Shown here: positions 8,887 to 18,850 of the stretch, piece by piece
Layout: every line of letters begins with the position of its first letter
Position numbering within the stretch: the stretch's first letter is position 1
Assembly (NCBI GenBank): GCA_963791315.1
Contig: CAWBRQ010000007.1
Span: forward strand, 186,001 to 250,000
Length of the DNA: 64,000 nucleotides
From: JACCZX01 sp963791315
GTDB lineage: Bacteria; Pseudomonadota; Gammaproteobacteria; Burkholderiales; Burkholderiaceae_F
Direction: 5' to 3'
The notes under the pieces: generated by a model
Seen by the model: only the letters and a program-made list of their open reading frames with translations
Told to the model about the DNA's origin: nothing
Databases searched by the model: none
Made by a program: the position numbers and the translations under genes

Positions 8887-9384
8887 CTAGTCGTTGCGGC
8901 CGCCGTCTCGTATTGCCCACGGGTCGAGCCCGCCTTCGGTTCGCTTGACGACACCCGCGGGATCGAAATAAACAAACATGGCTGCCTTGAAGCCCCCGTA
9001 CGTGTAGTAGCGGTACATCCACGCGCTTTCGTCCCGCAGCTTGTAGACAAACGTATCAGCCGGTTGGCCAAAGTCGCGCAACACGTCGTCTCGCGTGTCC
9101 TTACCGGAGCGCACGCGCGCGAACGCAGCATCGTTCATCACCTGTTCAACGCGTGCGAGCCGCCCTTGTGCGTCAAAGTCGGCGTTCCAAACCGTCTGAT
9201 CGAACGGCTGGTTCGAATACTGGAGCCGGGTGCCACCACCCGCGAGTGAATAGCTTCCGGTCGGCTTGCCCAGGGTGGCGCGCGCCTCGTCAACCGTGGT
9301 CCCGGGTTTTAGCGATTGCGGCGTGGCGCACGCCGCCAACGCAGACACTGCAGCGGAGAAAAACAGAATTCTGAATGGACTCAT
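8887..9384 (-). CDS. SmpA/OmlA (BamE)-like lipoprotein
   Basis: A lipoprotein signal peptide ends at the lipobox SALAAC (Cys about residue 19). The mature part contains two repeats of the BamE/SmpA type: LKPGTTVDEARATLGKPTG, and later RSGKDTRDDVLRDFGQPAD followed by AWMYRYYTYGG. It is predicted to be anchored to the outer membrane facing the periplasm. It may be a paralogue of BamE rather than BamE itself, because two SmpA-like units are present and neighbours are unrelated. GGAGG lies 5 nt before the ATG at 9384, which favours it over the GTG at 9387. Confidence 0.8.
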   Translation of the reverse strand: MSPFRILFFSAAVSALAACATPQSLKPGTTVDEARATLGKPTGSYSLAGGGTRLQYSNQPFDQTVWNADFDAQGRLARVEQVMNDAAFARVRSGKDTRDDVLRDFGQPADTFVYKLRDESAWMYRYYTYGGFKAAMFVYFDPAGVVKRTEGGLDPWAIRDGGRND

Positions 9385-9669
9385 CACAACCTCCTCGCTG
9401 GGCGCTGGCCGCGCGCTCGAACCCTTGAACGCCCCGACCTGGATTCAACGGACTGCGTTGGCCGAGCAGTAAACATCGTACTGCTAATGGGTATTGGACT
9501 GATTTTGTCGTCAACGTTCAATGCTCGATCGACATCGCCGATTGACGGGCGAAAATCTACTTTGGCTGATTGCGAGGCGTGCTGAACAACCGGAAATGCT
9601 GGGCGAGCGCCCACCGCATTGATAAAGAGCCGCCGCCGCGGGCGGCCCTTTGCAAAGGGACTTGCTGCG

Positions 9670-9861
9670 CTACTCCGTTGCGGTCGCGCGTTTTTGCGGA
9701 ATGTTCAACCAGACCACATACGTCCCATACTGCTTGGCAGCATTCTCAACGATGGTGACATATAAGTAATCGGTGTTGTCCACCGGAGCCTGCGCCGTCG
9801 AAATCGAGCTACAGCCGGCGATGAACGACACGGCGAGAGCTGCGATCAGTGCCTTTCTCAT
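9670..9861 (-). CDS. Small lipoprotein, unknown
   Basis: This 63-residue protein starts with MRKALIAALAVSFIAGCSS, a clear signal peptide with lipobox FIAGC. The mature part is about 48 residues and ends in a Lys/Arg-containing tail (NIPQKRATATE). A strong GGAGG lies 4 nt before ATG 9861. I do not recognise a family. The 282 nt between this gene and the BamE-like gene hold no gene I can support. Confidence 0.75.
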   Translation of the reverse strand: MRKALIAALAVSFIAGCSSISTAQAPVDNTDYLYVTIVENAAKQYGTYVVWLNIPQKRATATE

Positions 9862-10027
9862 GATGCCTCCATAGTTGCGCGGCGCAGGATCTGCGCTGAC
9901 GGGAAACTTTACGCTCGCTAACGGCCGACGCAATCCCCATGTGACGAAACCGGCGCAGACGGGATGAACGGCATTGTCAGAGGCCGTGACCGGCCGCTCG
10001 ATAAACTGGGCCGGCGCCCCTAATCTC

Positions 10028-11600
10028 ATGCCAGCCCGACCCATCGAAACTGAACTCAAACTGCAGCTTGCTGCAGCGCATGTCGACCGGTTGAGGCGCA
10101 GCGCTGTCTTGTCAAAGGCTGTATGTACAGAGGTAGATATCGACAACGTCTACTTCGATACCAAAGACCGATTGCTGCACCGCCACCGGATGGCGCTGCG
10201 GGTGCGTCAGATCGGCCGGCGCTGGGTACAAACGCTCAAGACTTCACCCAAAACCAGCGGGACGATCAGCAGCCGCGGCGAGTGGGAGACGCCGGCGCGT
10301 GTGGTGCGCGGACAGGCCAGGGTTGATCTTGCGCGACTTTCGGAGTCGCCGTTGCCGGAGTTGTTGGCAAAGCAGAAGGTGCGACCTGGGTTGGAGCCCG
10401 TGTTTCGCACTCGAGTGCGACGCGCGCAATGGACCGTCGAGCGCGGCAATGCGTTGATCGAAGTGGCCCTCGACGTCGGCGAGATCGTTGCCGAGGTCGA
10501 GCACCAATCGCTGCGCGAACCGATTTGCGAGCTCGAGCTGGAGCTGAAGCAAGCGGCGGGTGAGGGCGCGGCCTCGGCGCTGATTGATCTTGCCCTCGAG
10601 CTGCTCGATGTCGACGGTAAAGCGCCGCCGGCGCTGACTCCGGTGGCGCGAAGCAAAGCTGAGCGCGGCTATCAACTGGCAGCACAACGGCCCATGCCGG
10701 CGGTCAAGGCGTCAGCCAAGACGTTCGTCGAAGACATCACGGATCGATCGACCACTGCGAGTGCGCTGCGCGACGGTAGTGGCACGCGGCCTGGCGGTAC
10801 TGACCGCCAACATCGAGGGTCTGCTGCGCTACGACAATCCCGAGTATGTACACCAGGCACGCGTTGCGTTGCGCCGCGTGCGTTCCGCAATCCGGCTATT
10901 CGACCGCGAACAAAACGATGTGCCGCGCTCGCTTGCAGACGATCTGCGCTGGTTCGCACGCGCTCTGGGCGATGCGCGCGACTGGGACGTGCTCGCCGAC
11001 GAAACACTACCGTCGCTGACCGACGCCATCGGTGGCGATGCGGTCAAGCGACTCGTTGCGAAAGCCGACGCCAAGCGCAACCAGGCGCGCGCGAATATTC
11101 GCAACGCAGCGCGATCGACACGCTATGCGGCTCTGGTGCTCCATGGTGAGAGATGGTGCATGACCGCCGCGCCGGCTGGCGCGGCATCGCTTGCGGACGC
11201 GGCAGCTCCAGAGGCTCGCAGGGCGTCGAAGAAGCTGCTCAGAAGTGCCCGTTTTTTTGCAGCGCTGTCAGCCCCACGCCGTCATCAAGTAAGGATCCTT
11301 GCGAAGCGCTTGCGTTACGCGCTCGATTTGTTCGCCGTGGCATTGCCGAAGCAGGCAACCGCGCGCTACATCGAGGCGCTGGCCGAACTGCAGGACATGC
11401 TCGGACAGTTAAACGACGCATCGGTGGCGAAGGCCGTATTGCCGCAATTGTCGAAATCGACTCGGATCAAGAGGTCGGTGCGACAGTGGTTGACCTCGAT
11501 AGAACCGGGTCGCGTGCGCGATATCGAGTCGCGATTACTAAAGCTCTCAAGAGCTCTGAAGACGCCATGGGCGCGGTGCTCGGCTGAACGTCGCGGCTAA
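10028..11600 (+). pseudogene. CYTH-CHAD domain protein, one frame break
   Basis: The N-terminal CYTH (triphosphate tunnel) domain begins with the signature ETELKLQL and continues with acidic/basic strands such as DNVYFDTKDRLLHRH and ELELELKQ. The C-terminal CHAD domain has HQARVALRRVRSAIRLFD and later RILAKRLRYALDLF, with the conserved His and Arg/Lys residues. Such proteins bind or process inorganic polyphosphate; CYTH-CHAD fusions are common in this group. The two domains lie in different frames, and the interval is 524 codons plus 1 nt. Removing one G at 10775-10776 joins ASALRD to VVARGLAVLTAN without loss. The break is therefore either very recent or a sequencing error. Confidence 0.8.
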
Positions 11601-11661
11601 GGATCGAATCGTTCGCTATGGAACAGGCGAGGCCGGCCTCCGACGTCTGTTGGCCGCCGGC

Positions 11662-12166
11662 CTAAAAGCGTCACCGTCAACACAAGTGTTTCGAGATAAA
11701 CGCCCGCTGGCACCAATTGCCCGGAGGGCATCACGCCGCGCAGAGTCTGTATGGTCGACCGCACCGGATTGCCGTTGTTGATCTGCAGTGTGCCGCCCGG
11801 AAAAGTGCCACAGCCAGCGTTTCCCCATTCGATAGAGGTGCTGTTCTGATAGATGTTGTAGCCGACGGTCGCGACCGGGGCGACCTGACGTTGCATCGTG
11901 CGGCCGGTAGCACCCAGACATGTGCCCGATGAACCGTTGGATAGCGTCATCGTCCATGCAATGTTTTCGTTGCCGCCACCCAAGTGAGTGCACGTCAGCG
12001 TGACCGTAGAACTCGCAGTGAGGGTAGAGCTTGAGTCATACGACAGGAAGTTGATCGACCCGCCGCTCGATACGCTGCAGCGAATAGGCGGCAAGCGCCG
12101 GTGTGCCACGCATCAGCAGCGCGAGCACCACGCGAGCAGCGCTAGCGATACGCGCGCGCTACTCAT
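11662..12166 (-). pseudogene. Csu-type fimbrial tip / spore coat protein U domain, frame-broken
   Basis: The gene begins at ATG 12166, overlapping the usher stop by 8 nt. A signal peptide and mature start are followed by RCSVSSGGSINF and LTASSTVTLTCT, typical of the spore coat U (SCPU) domain of archaic fimbriae, then NIYQNSTSIEWGNAGCG. The two halves are out of frame near the end of the signal peptide, needing about one missing and one extra base. At the 3' end, dropping one T from the TTTT run (AAAA at 11664-11667 on the plus strand) gives the stop expected after LVLTVTL. Gene order suggests the tip subunit (CsuE position). It is the last gene of the fimbrial operon. Confidence 0.65.
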
Positions 12167-14521
12167 GGAGCCTCCGCCGACAGACGAACGGGCCGAGCTT
12201 AGGTAGCGCCTCCTTCTTGGCGCTGGCAAGCTCAACGATCGAAGCTGCAGCGACCCGGATGCCAGCTTCGGCCAGGAAGCGCGCCGAGGCAGGCAAGTCG
12301 GGAATGAAGATTTCGCCGTCATGGCCGACGATGTAGCGCTGCGAGGTTCCTGCGAGCTGCACCTCTGATCCGGCCGGCAACATGCGAGCCGTCGGCAAGG
12401 CGCACTTCAAGTATTACGCTGGCTCGCCGGCGCGCGTCGTATTCGGCCAGCGTGCCGGAACGGAACTGCGGAACGACGCGCATCTCGCGATCCCTGATTG
12501 CGACATCGATCGGAATATCGCGCTCGTCGATCGTGACGCGATTCGCCGATATACGGCGTCAGCCGCGGCAGCACGATCGTGTCCGCTGCTGTCCGTGCGG
12601 CCGACCGGGTTACCTTCGTGGAACACGCGTATGCCTTCCAGATCGCCGACGCGCACCAGGCCAAAACTATCGGTGATCGGACGGCTTGCGAACGTGTGGC
12701 CGGCGATGACTCCGACAGCCGCCGCTAGCAGTCGCGCGGGCTGCGCGTCGAACCTTCGAACGAAGATGCTTCGACCGCGTAGTACGGCCATAGGGCCACG
12801 TATATCCGAGACCGGCATCGAATTGTTCTTGGCTGGTGGCCCGCAAGCGGTAACCAATTCCCTCGTCACTTGGAAGCGTGCCGTTGCATGGTGGCGCCGA
12901 CGTACGACGTGCGGTGTCCCGCTGCGTCTTTGCGGTAGACGCTTCACTCGTTACGCTGGTGCGTGCTGCCCACTGGAATCGTCAGCGTCGCGAATACCGA
13001 CGTCTGTTGAAACGCGCCGTAAGCGCGCGAGATCGAGAGCGTAAAGAAAGTACGCTGCAACAGAGTCGCGGAGTACGACAATGCAGCGGTGTCCAGACCG
13101 GGAGCGTCACGATAGCGCTGGGCCGCCCAGGCAATCCCGATCGAACCCGCTAGCGCCGAGGTTGAGTCCGGCCGACACTTGCGACTGTCGCTGCAGAACT
13201 AGCGATTGCGGGATCGCTGACCAAGCGAAACTGCGGGCTGGCCCACGATCGAGCGGGCGCTGAAATTGAATCGCGGCGCCTTGATACTCATAGCCTGCGA
13301 TCCACAAGTGTCCGCTGCCGGCGTGGCCATCGCTCACGGCGGCGCCGGCGGTGACAATACCCAGCAAGCCGGTCGAAAAGTCCGCGGTCACGCCCGCTGC
13401 GCGCACGTCGTCGTCGGCGTCGAAGCGAGCTTCGACGGTCAACTGGTCGCTGATACCGCGCCGCCAGTAGCCCGAAGCCAGCGCGCTACCGTAATCGAAG
13501 CTCGAGAGTCCATAGTTCTCGCGTACCGCACCGAGCGCTCATCTGATACTCATCGAGGCCGCCGCGCAGCAGGCGGCGGCTCGCATAAAAAGGCTGCGTG
13601 ATGACTTGCTGTTGGCCGAACGCGATCGCGCACGACAAGCTGCACGTCGCCCGCACCGCTTACCAATGGAACATCGTTAATGGTAAATGGCCCCGGCGGC
13701 ACCGGCTGTGACAGCGATTCGCGATCCGTTGACGAAAACGTCGACGGTCGACGGTACGACAGCGGTACCAGAAAACGGCTGCAGCGGATACGTGATCAGG
13801 TTTGGCTGCAACTGAAAGTTAGTGCCGTACTGCACGCCGCCGAAGCGCACGCTGCGACCCCAGGCGCCCGCCTGCGTGAACGCGTCACCGACGCTCAAGG
13901 TGCGCAACCCGTCGCGATCGTCACGGCGCCAGGCTGTGTCGAAACGCACGATACGATTCGTCGGCTGGCCATCGGACGCCACGGTGTTGACCGACGCAGT
14001 GTTGATTAGTGAACCGAAGCTGCCTGACACGCCAAGCTCGAAGAATCCCGAGCCATAGCTGCTGTCCGACGAGGTGTATCCAAACAGGGTGTAGTTGAGA
14101 AATCCGGCGAGCGGTGCGGCCGACAGTTGGGCAGCTCGCACTCGCGCCGAACTGAATGTCATCGCTGCTCAAACAGGGTCGGCGGCACGTTAAGCGAGCA
14201 GCCGTTGTGTGGGCTGCTCGATGTTGGCACGGGCGCCGGGCAGATCGGCCATCGCGACAAAGACGCGATCTTCGAACTCCGAAGGTGGCGTCGGTGGGAA
14301 TCCTGACTCGCCAACGGCGCAATGCGCCCGTCTCGATGGCGATTGCTTCTCCGCGCTCGACCAGCGCGAAGACCGACCCCTGTGGCTGACCGTTGACGAC
14401 ACCGTCGAGGACCGCGACGTGGCGCGCGGACGCGGCCGCAGCGAGTTGCGCCAGCGAGCTCGTCGGCTGTCGCAGGCCCGGGTCCGGTGCAGGCGAGCGC
14501 GGAGGCGATCGCCGCGGCCAT
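12159..14521 (-). pseudogene. Csu-type fimbrial outer-membrane usher, many frame breaks
   Basis: The 2.36-kb interval is the size of an archaic usher of about 790 residues. Pieces in all three frames match the expected order: N-terminal domain (VAVLDGVVNGQPQGSVF), barrel strands (FLNYTLFGYTSSDSSYGSG; TNFQLQPNLITYPLQPFSG), plug region (STVDVFVNGS), further barrel strands (LTVEARFDADDDVRAAGV; AGSGHLWIAGYEYQGAAI) and C-terminal domains (ITDSFGLVRVGDLEGIRV; AGTSQRYIVGHDGEIFIPD). Motifs survive but the frame changes many times, mostly at short homopolymers. The start ATG 14521 lies 4 nt after the chaperone stop. As written it cannot make an usher. Confidence 0.75.
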
Positions 14522-14525
14522 CGCG

Positions 14526-15249
14526 CTACTGCGCGCGCGCCGTGGAGATGTCGATCGAGACGGGCTGATCTGCATCGTCCTGTCCGATCAGACGGAGTAC
14601 TTGCGCGTTCTTCGCTGTCTCGGGCAGGTCGATCGCAAGCGTGGACTTCGCGAGAACGACGATTCGGGGAATCGTGTGGATGACTTCAGTGCCTTCGATG
14701 CACGCCGGACATCGCGCAGACGAAAGTGGCGTCCGCCGCTATTGGTGGCGATCAGCCGAGCTGCCTCTGCGCGCTCGTTCGAGATGCCACGCTGAGTTGC
14801 GCCGAGCGAGGCGACAACGGCTCGACGTATAGCGGAATGTCCATTGCAACGCGGATGCGAAATCCCCCACCGCACGCCTGCGGCGCTCACCGGCACCTCA
14901 CCGAACACCAGGCGATAGGCCCGCTCGACCTCCTGCGGTGGCGCTGACTCGCGATGCAATGCGAACGAGCTGCTGCTCGCCCGCCGCCAGCTTGAAGATC
15001 GGAGGATTGAGAACCAGTTCGCGCGTTTCGGCTCGTGACTCCTGGCCATTTTGCGTCCACGCATACGGACGCACCTGAATCACGATCTCATCGGTCCCGG
15101 TGTTCGTGACGACGACCGATCCGGATTGCTCCTGCGCTGCGATCGTTACGCCGATGGGTGCGAGCCCGAAGCTCGCCGCCGTCACCTGTGAGGCGACAGC
15201 TAGCAACGCCAAGTGCCAGCGCGTTGCGCAGAGCGCCCCGCGCGCTCAT
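14526..15249 (-). pseudogene. Csu-type periplasmic fimbrial chaperone, frame-broken
   Basis: After a signal peptide (start ATG 15249) the mature protein begins ASFGLAPIGVTI, and the first immunoglobulin-like domain includes VVTNTGTDEIVIQVRPYAW and LVLNPPIFKLAAGEQQLVRI, typical of fimbrial chaperones. The frame then changes near 14940-14960 into APPQEVERAYRLVFGEVP, again into RVAMDIPLYVEP, then ATNSGGRHFRLRD, and finally a segment ending KNAQVLRLIGQDDAD before a TAG at 14526-14528. The interval is 241 codons plus 1 nt. The protein would carry pilin subunits to the usher. As written it is broken in at least four places. Confidence 0.75.
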
Positions 15250-15267
15250 GTCGCCTGCTGCTTTTGT

Positions 15268-15805
15268 CTAGAACGTGACCGACACCGCGACCGTGTCGGT
15301 GTACGTCGCGACCGGCGTGTTTTGGTCGACCGTAGTTTCGAAGCAGACAGTGCACCGTGCGCGGTTACCGCCGGACGCCGCAAACGCGGCGCTGGCACTT
15401 AGCGTGCTGCGCCGATGTCCCATGCGGTGCCCGCCACCGAACGCCGGGCAGACGGTGTAGTTAGTTCCGCTGATCGTCGGCTGCTTGACTGCGTAACCGA
15501 CGAAGTCGGCGTGCCGCCACCTTGACATCCGGCGCGTGCCGCTGAAATTGCCGCCGTTGCTGACCGCAAGCGACCGGAGCCGCGCCGCGTTGCAGCGGAG
15601 CGTCACTTGACCCGTCGGTCGTGAGGTTAGTGGTCGCCACCGGTGCTTGCGGGCCGAAGCTAGCGTTGACGGACGCGTGACACGGTGCAGTTTCCTTAAC
15701 CTGAACTTGGACCTGCACGTTCACGTTCACTTGCGCCAACGCGCTTAGCGGAATACCTACGGCTAGGAGCGCTCCTACATATACAACACGACAGAGCCTT
15801 TTCAT
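15268..15805 (-). pseudogene. Csu-type major pilin (spore coat U domain), frame-broken
   Basis: A good signal peptide (MKRLCRVVYVGALLAVG, cleavage after LSALA) leads into VNVNVQVQVQVKETAPCH, then SFGPQAPVATTNLTTDGS. The frame shifts to TLRCNAA and SLAVSNGGNFSGTRRM, and after at least two more shifts ends in TPVATYTDTVAVSVTF, the standard end of SCPU pilins. Trimming CCC at 15430-15432 (GGG in the sense strand) restores GGGTAWDIGAA, the usual W-containing motif. It is the first gene of the operon, and its promoter should lie in 15806-15980. A TGTAGGAAAAA element shared with the flhD upstream region is at 15949-15959. Confidence 0.75.
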
Positions 15806-16005
15806 TCGCAATTCCTCGACAGTGATTACGCCGCACTAGCGGATCGAGGGCATGCTAGCCACAACACGGTATGTGGAACTGCGGAAAAGCCGGGTTCACA
15901 TCGGGCACTTCGGTCGTGCGCCAATCAGTGCGCGCCACGGCGCCAAAATGTAGGAAAAATAGCTGACGTTGCGGGAGGCAAATGCTACGTCAAGCAATCG
16001 TGCTG

Positions 16006-16740
16006 TTAACGCGGACGCAAAACGCGCGGGGGAAAATAGGGCTTCTTCAGTGCACGACCCTGGCCGAGAACGAATCCGGTGTTGCGAGCCAGATTCAGTT
16101 GTTCCTCACGCTCGATGCCGGCGAGCACAAACGTCTCGCGCGTAAGCCCCAGCGCATTGACTTCGCGGGACATCTCTTGCCACGTCTCCTCCCGCGAGCT
16201 GATCGGTGCCAGCATCTTCGCGAAATCCGGCGCGACGAAATCGATCGCTGACATCTCCATGCTGGGGCGCGGCTCAGCAAAGCGGTAGCCGACCGCGATC
16301 TGGTACGAGCGCAGCAGATCGATGAACTCGCGTACGCGATACGGCCAGCGCAAGCGCTCCATTGCACCCCGAAGCAAGACGGAGAGTCGGTGCGCGGTGT
16401 ATCGATGTGCATCCAAAACGTTGGCGAATGCTTCCAATGACCGTTCGACCGAACCGAACGACACGGTGACCGCGACGCGCTCGACCCGTTCGTGCTCGAG
16501 CATCGAAAACGCGTGCTCCATCGCGGCCAGCTGAATCTGCGAGCGCAGCGAACGATCGGGCTCGAAGTCGGCGGTCCAAACGTAGAGCTCATCGAACCAG
16601 CGCTGCGATCCCACCAGTGTTCGCGTTGGCCACACGAGGGCACGCACGCGAGAGCCGAAGCGACTCAGCGAATCAACGGTGGGATCGAGCTCGACTTGGT
16701 GGCTGCCGAGTTGCTCGGAGTGAAAGGTCTTGCTTGTCAT
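16006..16740 (-). CDS. Degenerate EAL-like protein, copy 1
   Basis: The 244-residue protein shows the shape of an EAL phosphodiesterase domain without its active site. The C-terminal part AIDFVAPDFAKML, WQEMSREVNALGL, VLAGIEREEQL and TGFVLGQGRAL aligns with the last EAL strands (the AEGVE and QGY-type motifs). Where EALLR should stand there is only WFDELYVWT, and the metal-binding DD pair is absent. It therefore probably does not cleave c-di-GMP and may bind ligand or protein instead. Copy 2 lies directly upstream. The start ATG 16740 has no clear ribosome-binding site. Assignment to the EAL fold rests on motif reading only. Confidence 0.55.
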   Translation of the reverse strand: MTSKTFHSEQLGSHQVELDPTVDSLSRFGSRVRALVWPTRTLVGSQRWFDELYVWTADFEPDRSLRSQIQLAAMEHAFSMLEHERVERVAVTVSFGSVERSLEAFANVLDAHRYTAHRLSVLLRGAMERLRWPYRVREFIDLLRSYQIAVGYRFAEPRPSMEMSAIDFVAPDFAKMLAPISSREETWQEMSREVNALGLTRETFVLAGIEREEQLNLARNTGFVLGQGRALKKPYFPPRVLRPR

Positions 16741-16805
16741 CAATAACGAATCGTGCCACGACAACGGGTGGCCGATTCTCTGCTAAATACCCGAACTACG
16801 GAGTA

Positions 16806-17510
16806 CTAACTTCGCGTGGGTAGCGTAGGCGGCGGATAGGGCATGCGAATCGCACGCCCCTGGCCAAGCTCGAAACCGACGCGGCTGGCCGATTGTTGCT
16901 GCTGGCGCGTTTCCAGCGCACCGACGATCGTGCTCTTCGTGTCGAGCGAAAGCGCACGAACTTCGAGTGCAAGGTCGTTCCATGCGTCGGCGCGCGCGGA
17001 CGTCGTTGCCAGCACCTTGGCAAAGATCGGCTGCACCAGATCGATGCCGGAAAGCTCCATGCTGACGCGCGGCGCTGAGATCCGGTAGCCGACCATAAAC
17101 TGCCAGCCACGCAACATGTCGGCAAATGCGCGCAGCCGATAGCGCGAACGCAAACGCTGCGGCGCGCCGCGCAACATGACGAACATTCGATGCGCAAGAA
17201 GCAGATTCTTTTCGAACAGCTCGGTCAGCGGATCGAGCGATCGCTCGACTGTACCGAACGAGATCGTGACTCCTATGCGATCGACGAGGTCGTACGCCAG
17301 CCAATCGAAAGCGTTACGCAGCGCATGGATTTGAATGCCGGCACGCTCGGTCGTCGAGGCGCTCCCACCTTCGGTCCATAAGTAAAGCTCGTCGAACCAA
17401 CGCTGCGTACCGGTCAGGGAACATGTGGGCCATAGTGTGGCGCGAACCGAACCGCGGAAGCGGCTGACGCTTTCGCCGGACGATGGATAGGGCGCGCTTT
17501 GCGGGGTCAT
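16806..17510 (-). CDS. Degenerate EAL-like protein, copy 2
   Basis: This 234-residue protein is a diverged paralogue of the downstream gene. Shared landmarks are TQRWFDELYLWTEG near residue 34, VTISFGTVERSLDPL, MFVMLRGAPQRLR, MELSGIDLVQPIFAKVLA, GALETRQQQQ and VGFELGQGRAI with a Pro-rich end. The acidic residues needed for c-di-GMP hydrolysis are missing here too, and even the Glu of the AEGVE-like motif is shifted (VGALE). Together the two genes look like an old tandem duplication kept under constraint. Function is unknown; a non-enzymatic regulatory role is an inference. Confidence 0.55.
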   Translation of the reverse strand: MTPQSAPYPSSGESVSRFRGSVRATLWPTCSLTGTQRWFDELYLWTEGGSASTTERAGIQIHALRNAFDWLAYDLVDRIGVTISFGTVERSLDPLTELFEKNLLLAHRMFVMLRGAPQRLRSRYRLRAFADMLRGWQFMVGYRISAPRVSMELSGIDLVQPIFAKVLATTSARADAWNDLALEVRALSLDTKSTIVGALETRQQQQSASRVGFELGQGRAIRMPYPPPTLPTRS

Positions 17511-17693
17511 GCGTCACTGGAGCCGAATGGACCTGGCATTCTGTCGGGCCGTTGCGGGCTGAACATACCCAGAATAGGCGGTACCAGACGGCGTAGCGTC
17601 CGACGGACGGCCGGCGCCCGGATGGCTTGATTTGGCTAGTGCAGCGGAGCGCGACTCGGCGCTTTCATAGTGCATCGAGTCGTCCGGCAGAAA

Positions 17694-18776
17694 TCATGCC
17701 GCACGCCGATGCTCAGGGAAAAGCGCTGCTAGATCGGCAGGCGCCGCTATGCCACGCTCGGTGATGATGCCGGTAACCAGTCGCGCTGGCGTAATGTCAA
17801 ACGCAGGGTTGGCCACGGGTGTGTTTTGGTCGACGATGCGTACGCTGGCAACTTCACCGTCGGCACCGATGCCCGTCAACCGGCTCACCTCGTCGCTCGC
17901 GCGCTCCTCAATCTGTACGTTAGTGGTCTCATTCAGGGACCAATCGATCGTTGGCGATGGAACCGCTGCGTAAAACGGCAGATTGTTGTCGCGCGCCGCG
18001 AGCGCCTTCATATAAGTACCGATCTTGTTCGCGACGTCTCCTCGCGAGCTGACGCGGTCGGCGCCGACGATGACCAGGTCGACGTCGCCTCGTTGCATCA
18101 GATGGCCGCCTGCACTGTCAACGGTCAGCGTATGCGGCACGCCGTGTGCCGCCAGCTCCCATGCGGTCAACAGGCCTTGGTTTCGAGGGCGTGTTTCACC
18201 CACCCACACATGCAGAGGAATTCCTGCATCGTGTGCTTGATAGATCCCGGAAAGTGCAGTGCCGAAGTCGACCGTCGCGAGCCAGCCCGTGTTGCAATGG
18301 GTCATAACCTGCAAAGGTCGCTTCAAGCTTGCGTGCATTGTTTGGAGTAAGCGAGCTGCATGGCGTCCGATCGATTGATTTAGTGCGACGTCCTCGTCGG
18401 CGATGCACCCGGCTTCCAGCCACGCAGCGCGCGCTCGTTGCGTGACCGGTAACGGCACCAGCGCGGCTTGCATGCGATCTAGTGCCCAGCGCAGGTTCAC
18501 CGCCGTTGGGCGCGCTGCACCGAGGCGTTGGTGAGTGACGGCAAGATGTGCGTCATTCGCTTTGTCTCGCATCGCCAGCGCCAGTCCGTAGGCCCCTGCT
18601 ACACCAATCAGCGGCGCGCCGCGTACCGCCATCGTCTGGATCGCGGCAATCATGTCTTCACTACGAGTCACGGTGCGCGTCGCGAACGTGTGAGGTAAAC
18701 GCGTTTGGTCGACGATGCCGACGGCATCGTCACCGATCGGCCAGATCGAGCGATAGGGGGTCGAGCCAACGTTCAT
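17694..18776 (-). CDS. mtnA: S-methyl-5-thioribose-1-phosphate isomerase
   Basis: MtnA converts methylthioribose-1-phosphate to methylthioribulose-1-phosphate in the methionine salvage pathway. Family motifs are clear: MAVRGAPLIGVAGAYGLAL, the catalytic Cys in MTHCNTGWLAT, the catalytic Asp in VIVGADRVSSRGDVANKIG, and the C-terminal NPAFDITPARLVTGIITERG. ATG 18776 gives 360 residues, a normal length. A longer frame extending upstream crosses a terminator and is rejected. No other methionine salvage gene is near, so the pathway must be completed elsewhere. Confidence 0.95.
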   Translation of the reverse strand: MNVGSTPYRSIWPIGDDAVGIVDQTRLPHTFATRTVTRSEDMIAAIQTMAVRGAPLIGVAGAYGLALAMRDKANDAHLAVTHQRLGAARPTAVNLRWALDRMQAALVPLPVTQRARAAWLEAGCIADEDVALNQSIGRHAARLLQTMHASLKRPLQVMTHCNTGWLATVDFGTALSGIYQAHDAGIPLHVWVGETRPRNQGLLTAWELAAHGVPHTLTVDSAGGHLMQRGDVDLVIVGADRVSSRGDVANKIGTYMKALAARDNNLPFYAAVPSPTIDWSLNETTNVQIEERASDEVSRLTGIGADGEVASVRIVDQNTPVANPAFDITPARLVTGIITERGIAAPADLAALFPEHRRAA

Positions 18777-18804
18777 AAAGGCGTTACGGCAAGCATCGAA
18801 AAGC

Positions 18805-18834
18805 AAAACGGCCCTGCATTGGCAGGGCCGTTTT
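18805..18834 (-). terminator. Rho-independent terminator of the outer-membrane barrel gene
   Basis: A 13-bp perfect stem (AAAACGGCCCTGC / GCAGGGCCGTTTT) with a 4-nt loop lies 16 nt after the stop of the barrel gene and 28 nt before the mtnA start. It separates the two minus-strand genes. Confidence 0.9.
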
Positions 18835-18850
18835 GGCAAAGCGTCCCTGC

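Noticed and set aside
9388..9480. Possible tRNA T-arm (GGTTCGAGC on the minus strand)
   Set aside because: No matching acceptor or anticodon stem can be formed.
11153..11587. 144-codon open frame inside the CHAD domain
   Set aside because: It is a shadow of the CHAD coding frame, which carries the conserved motifs.
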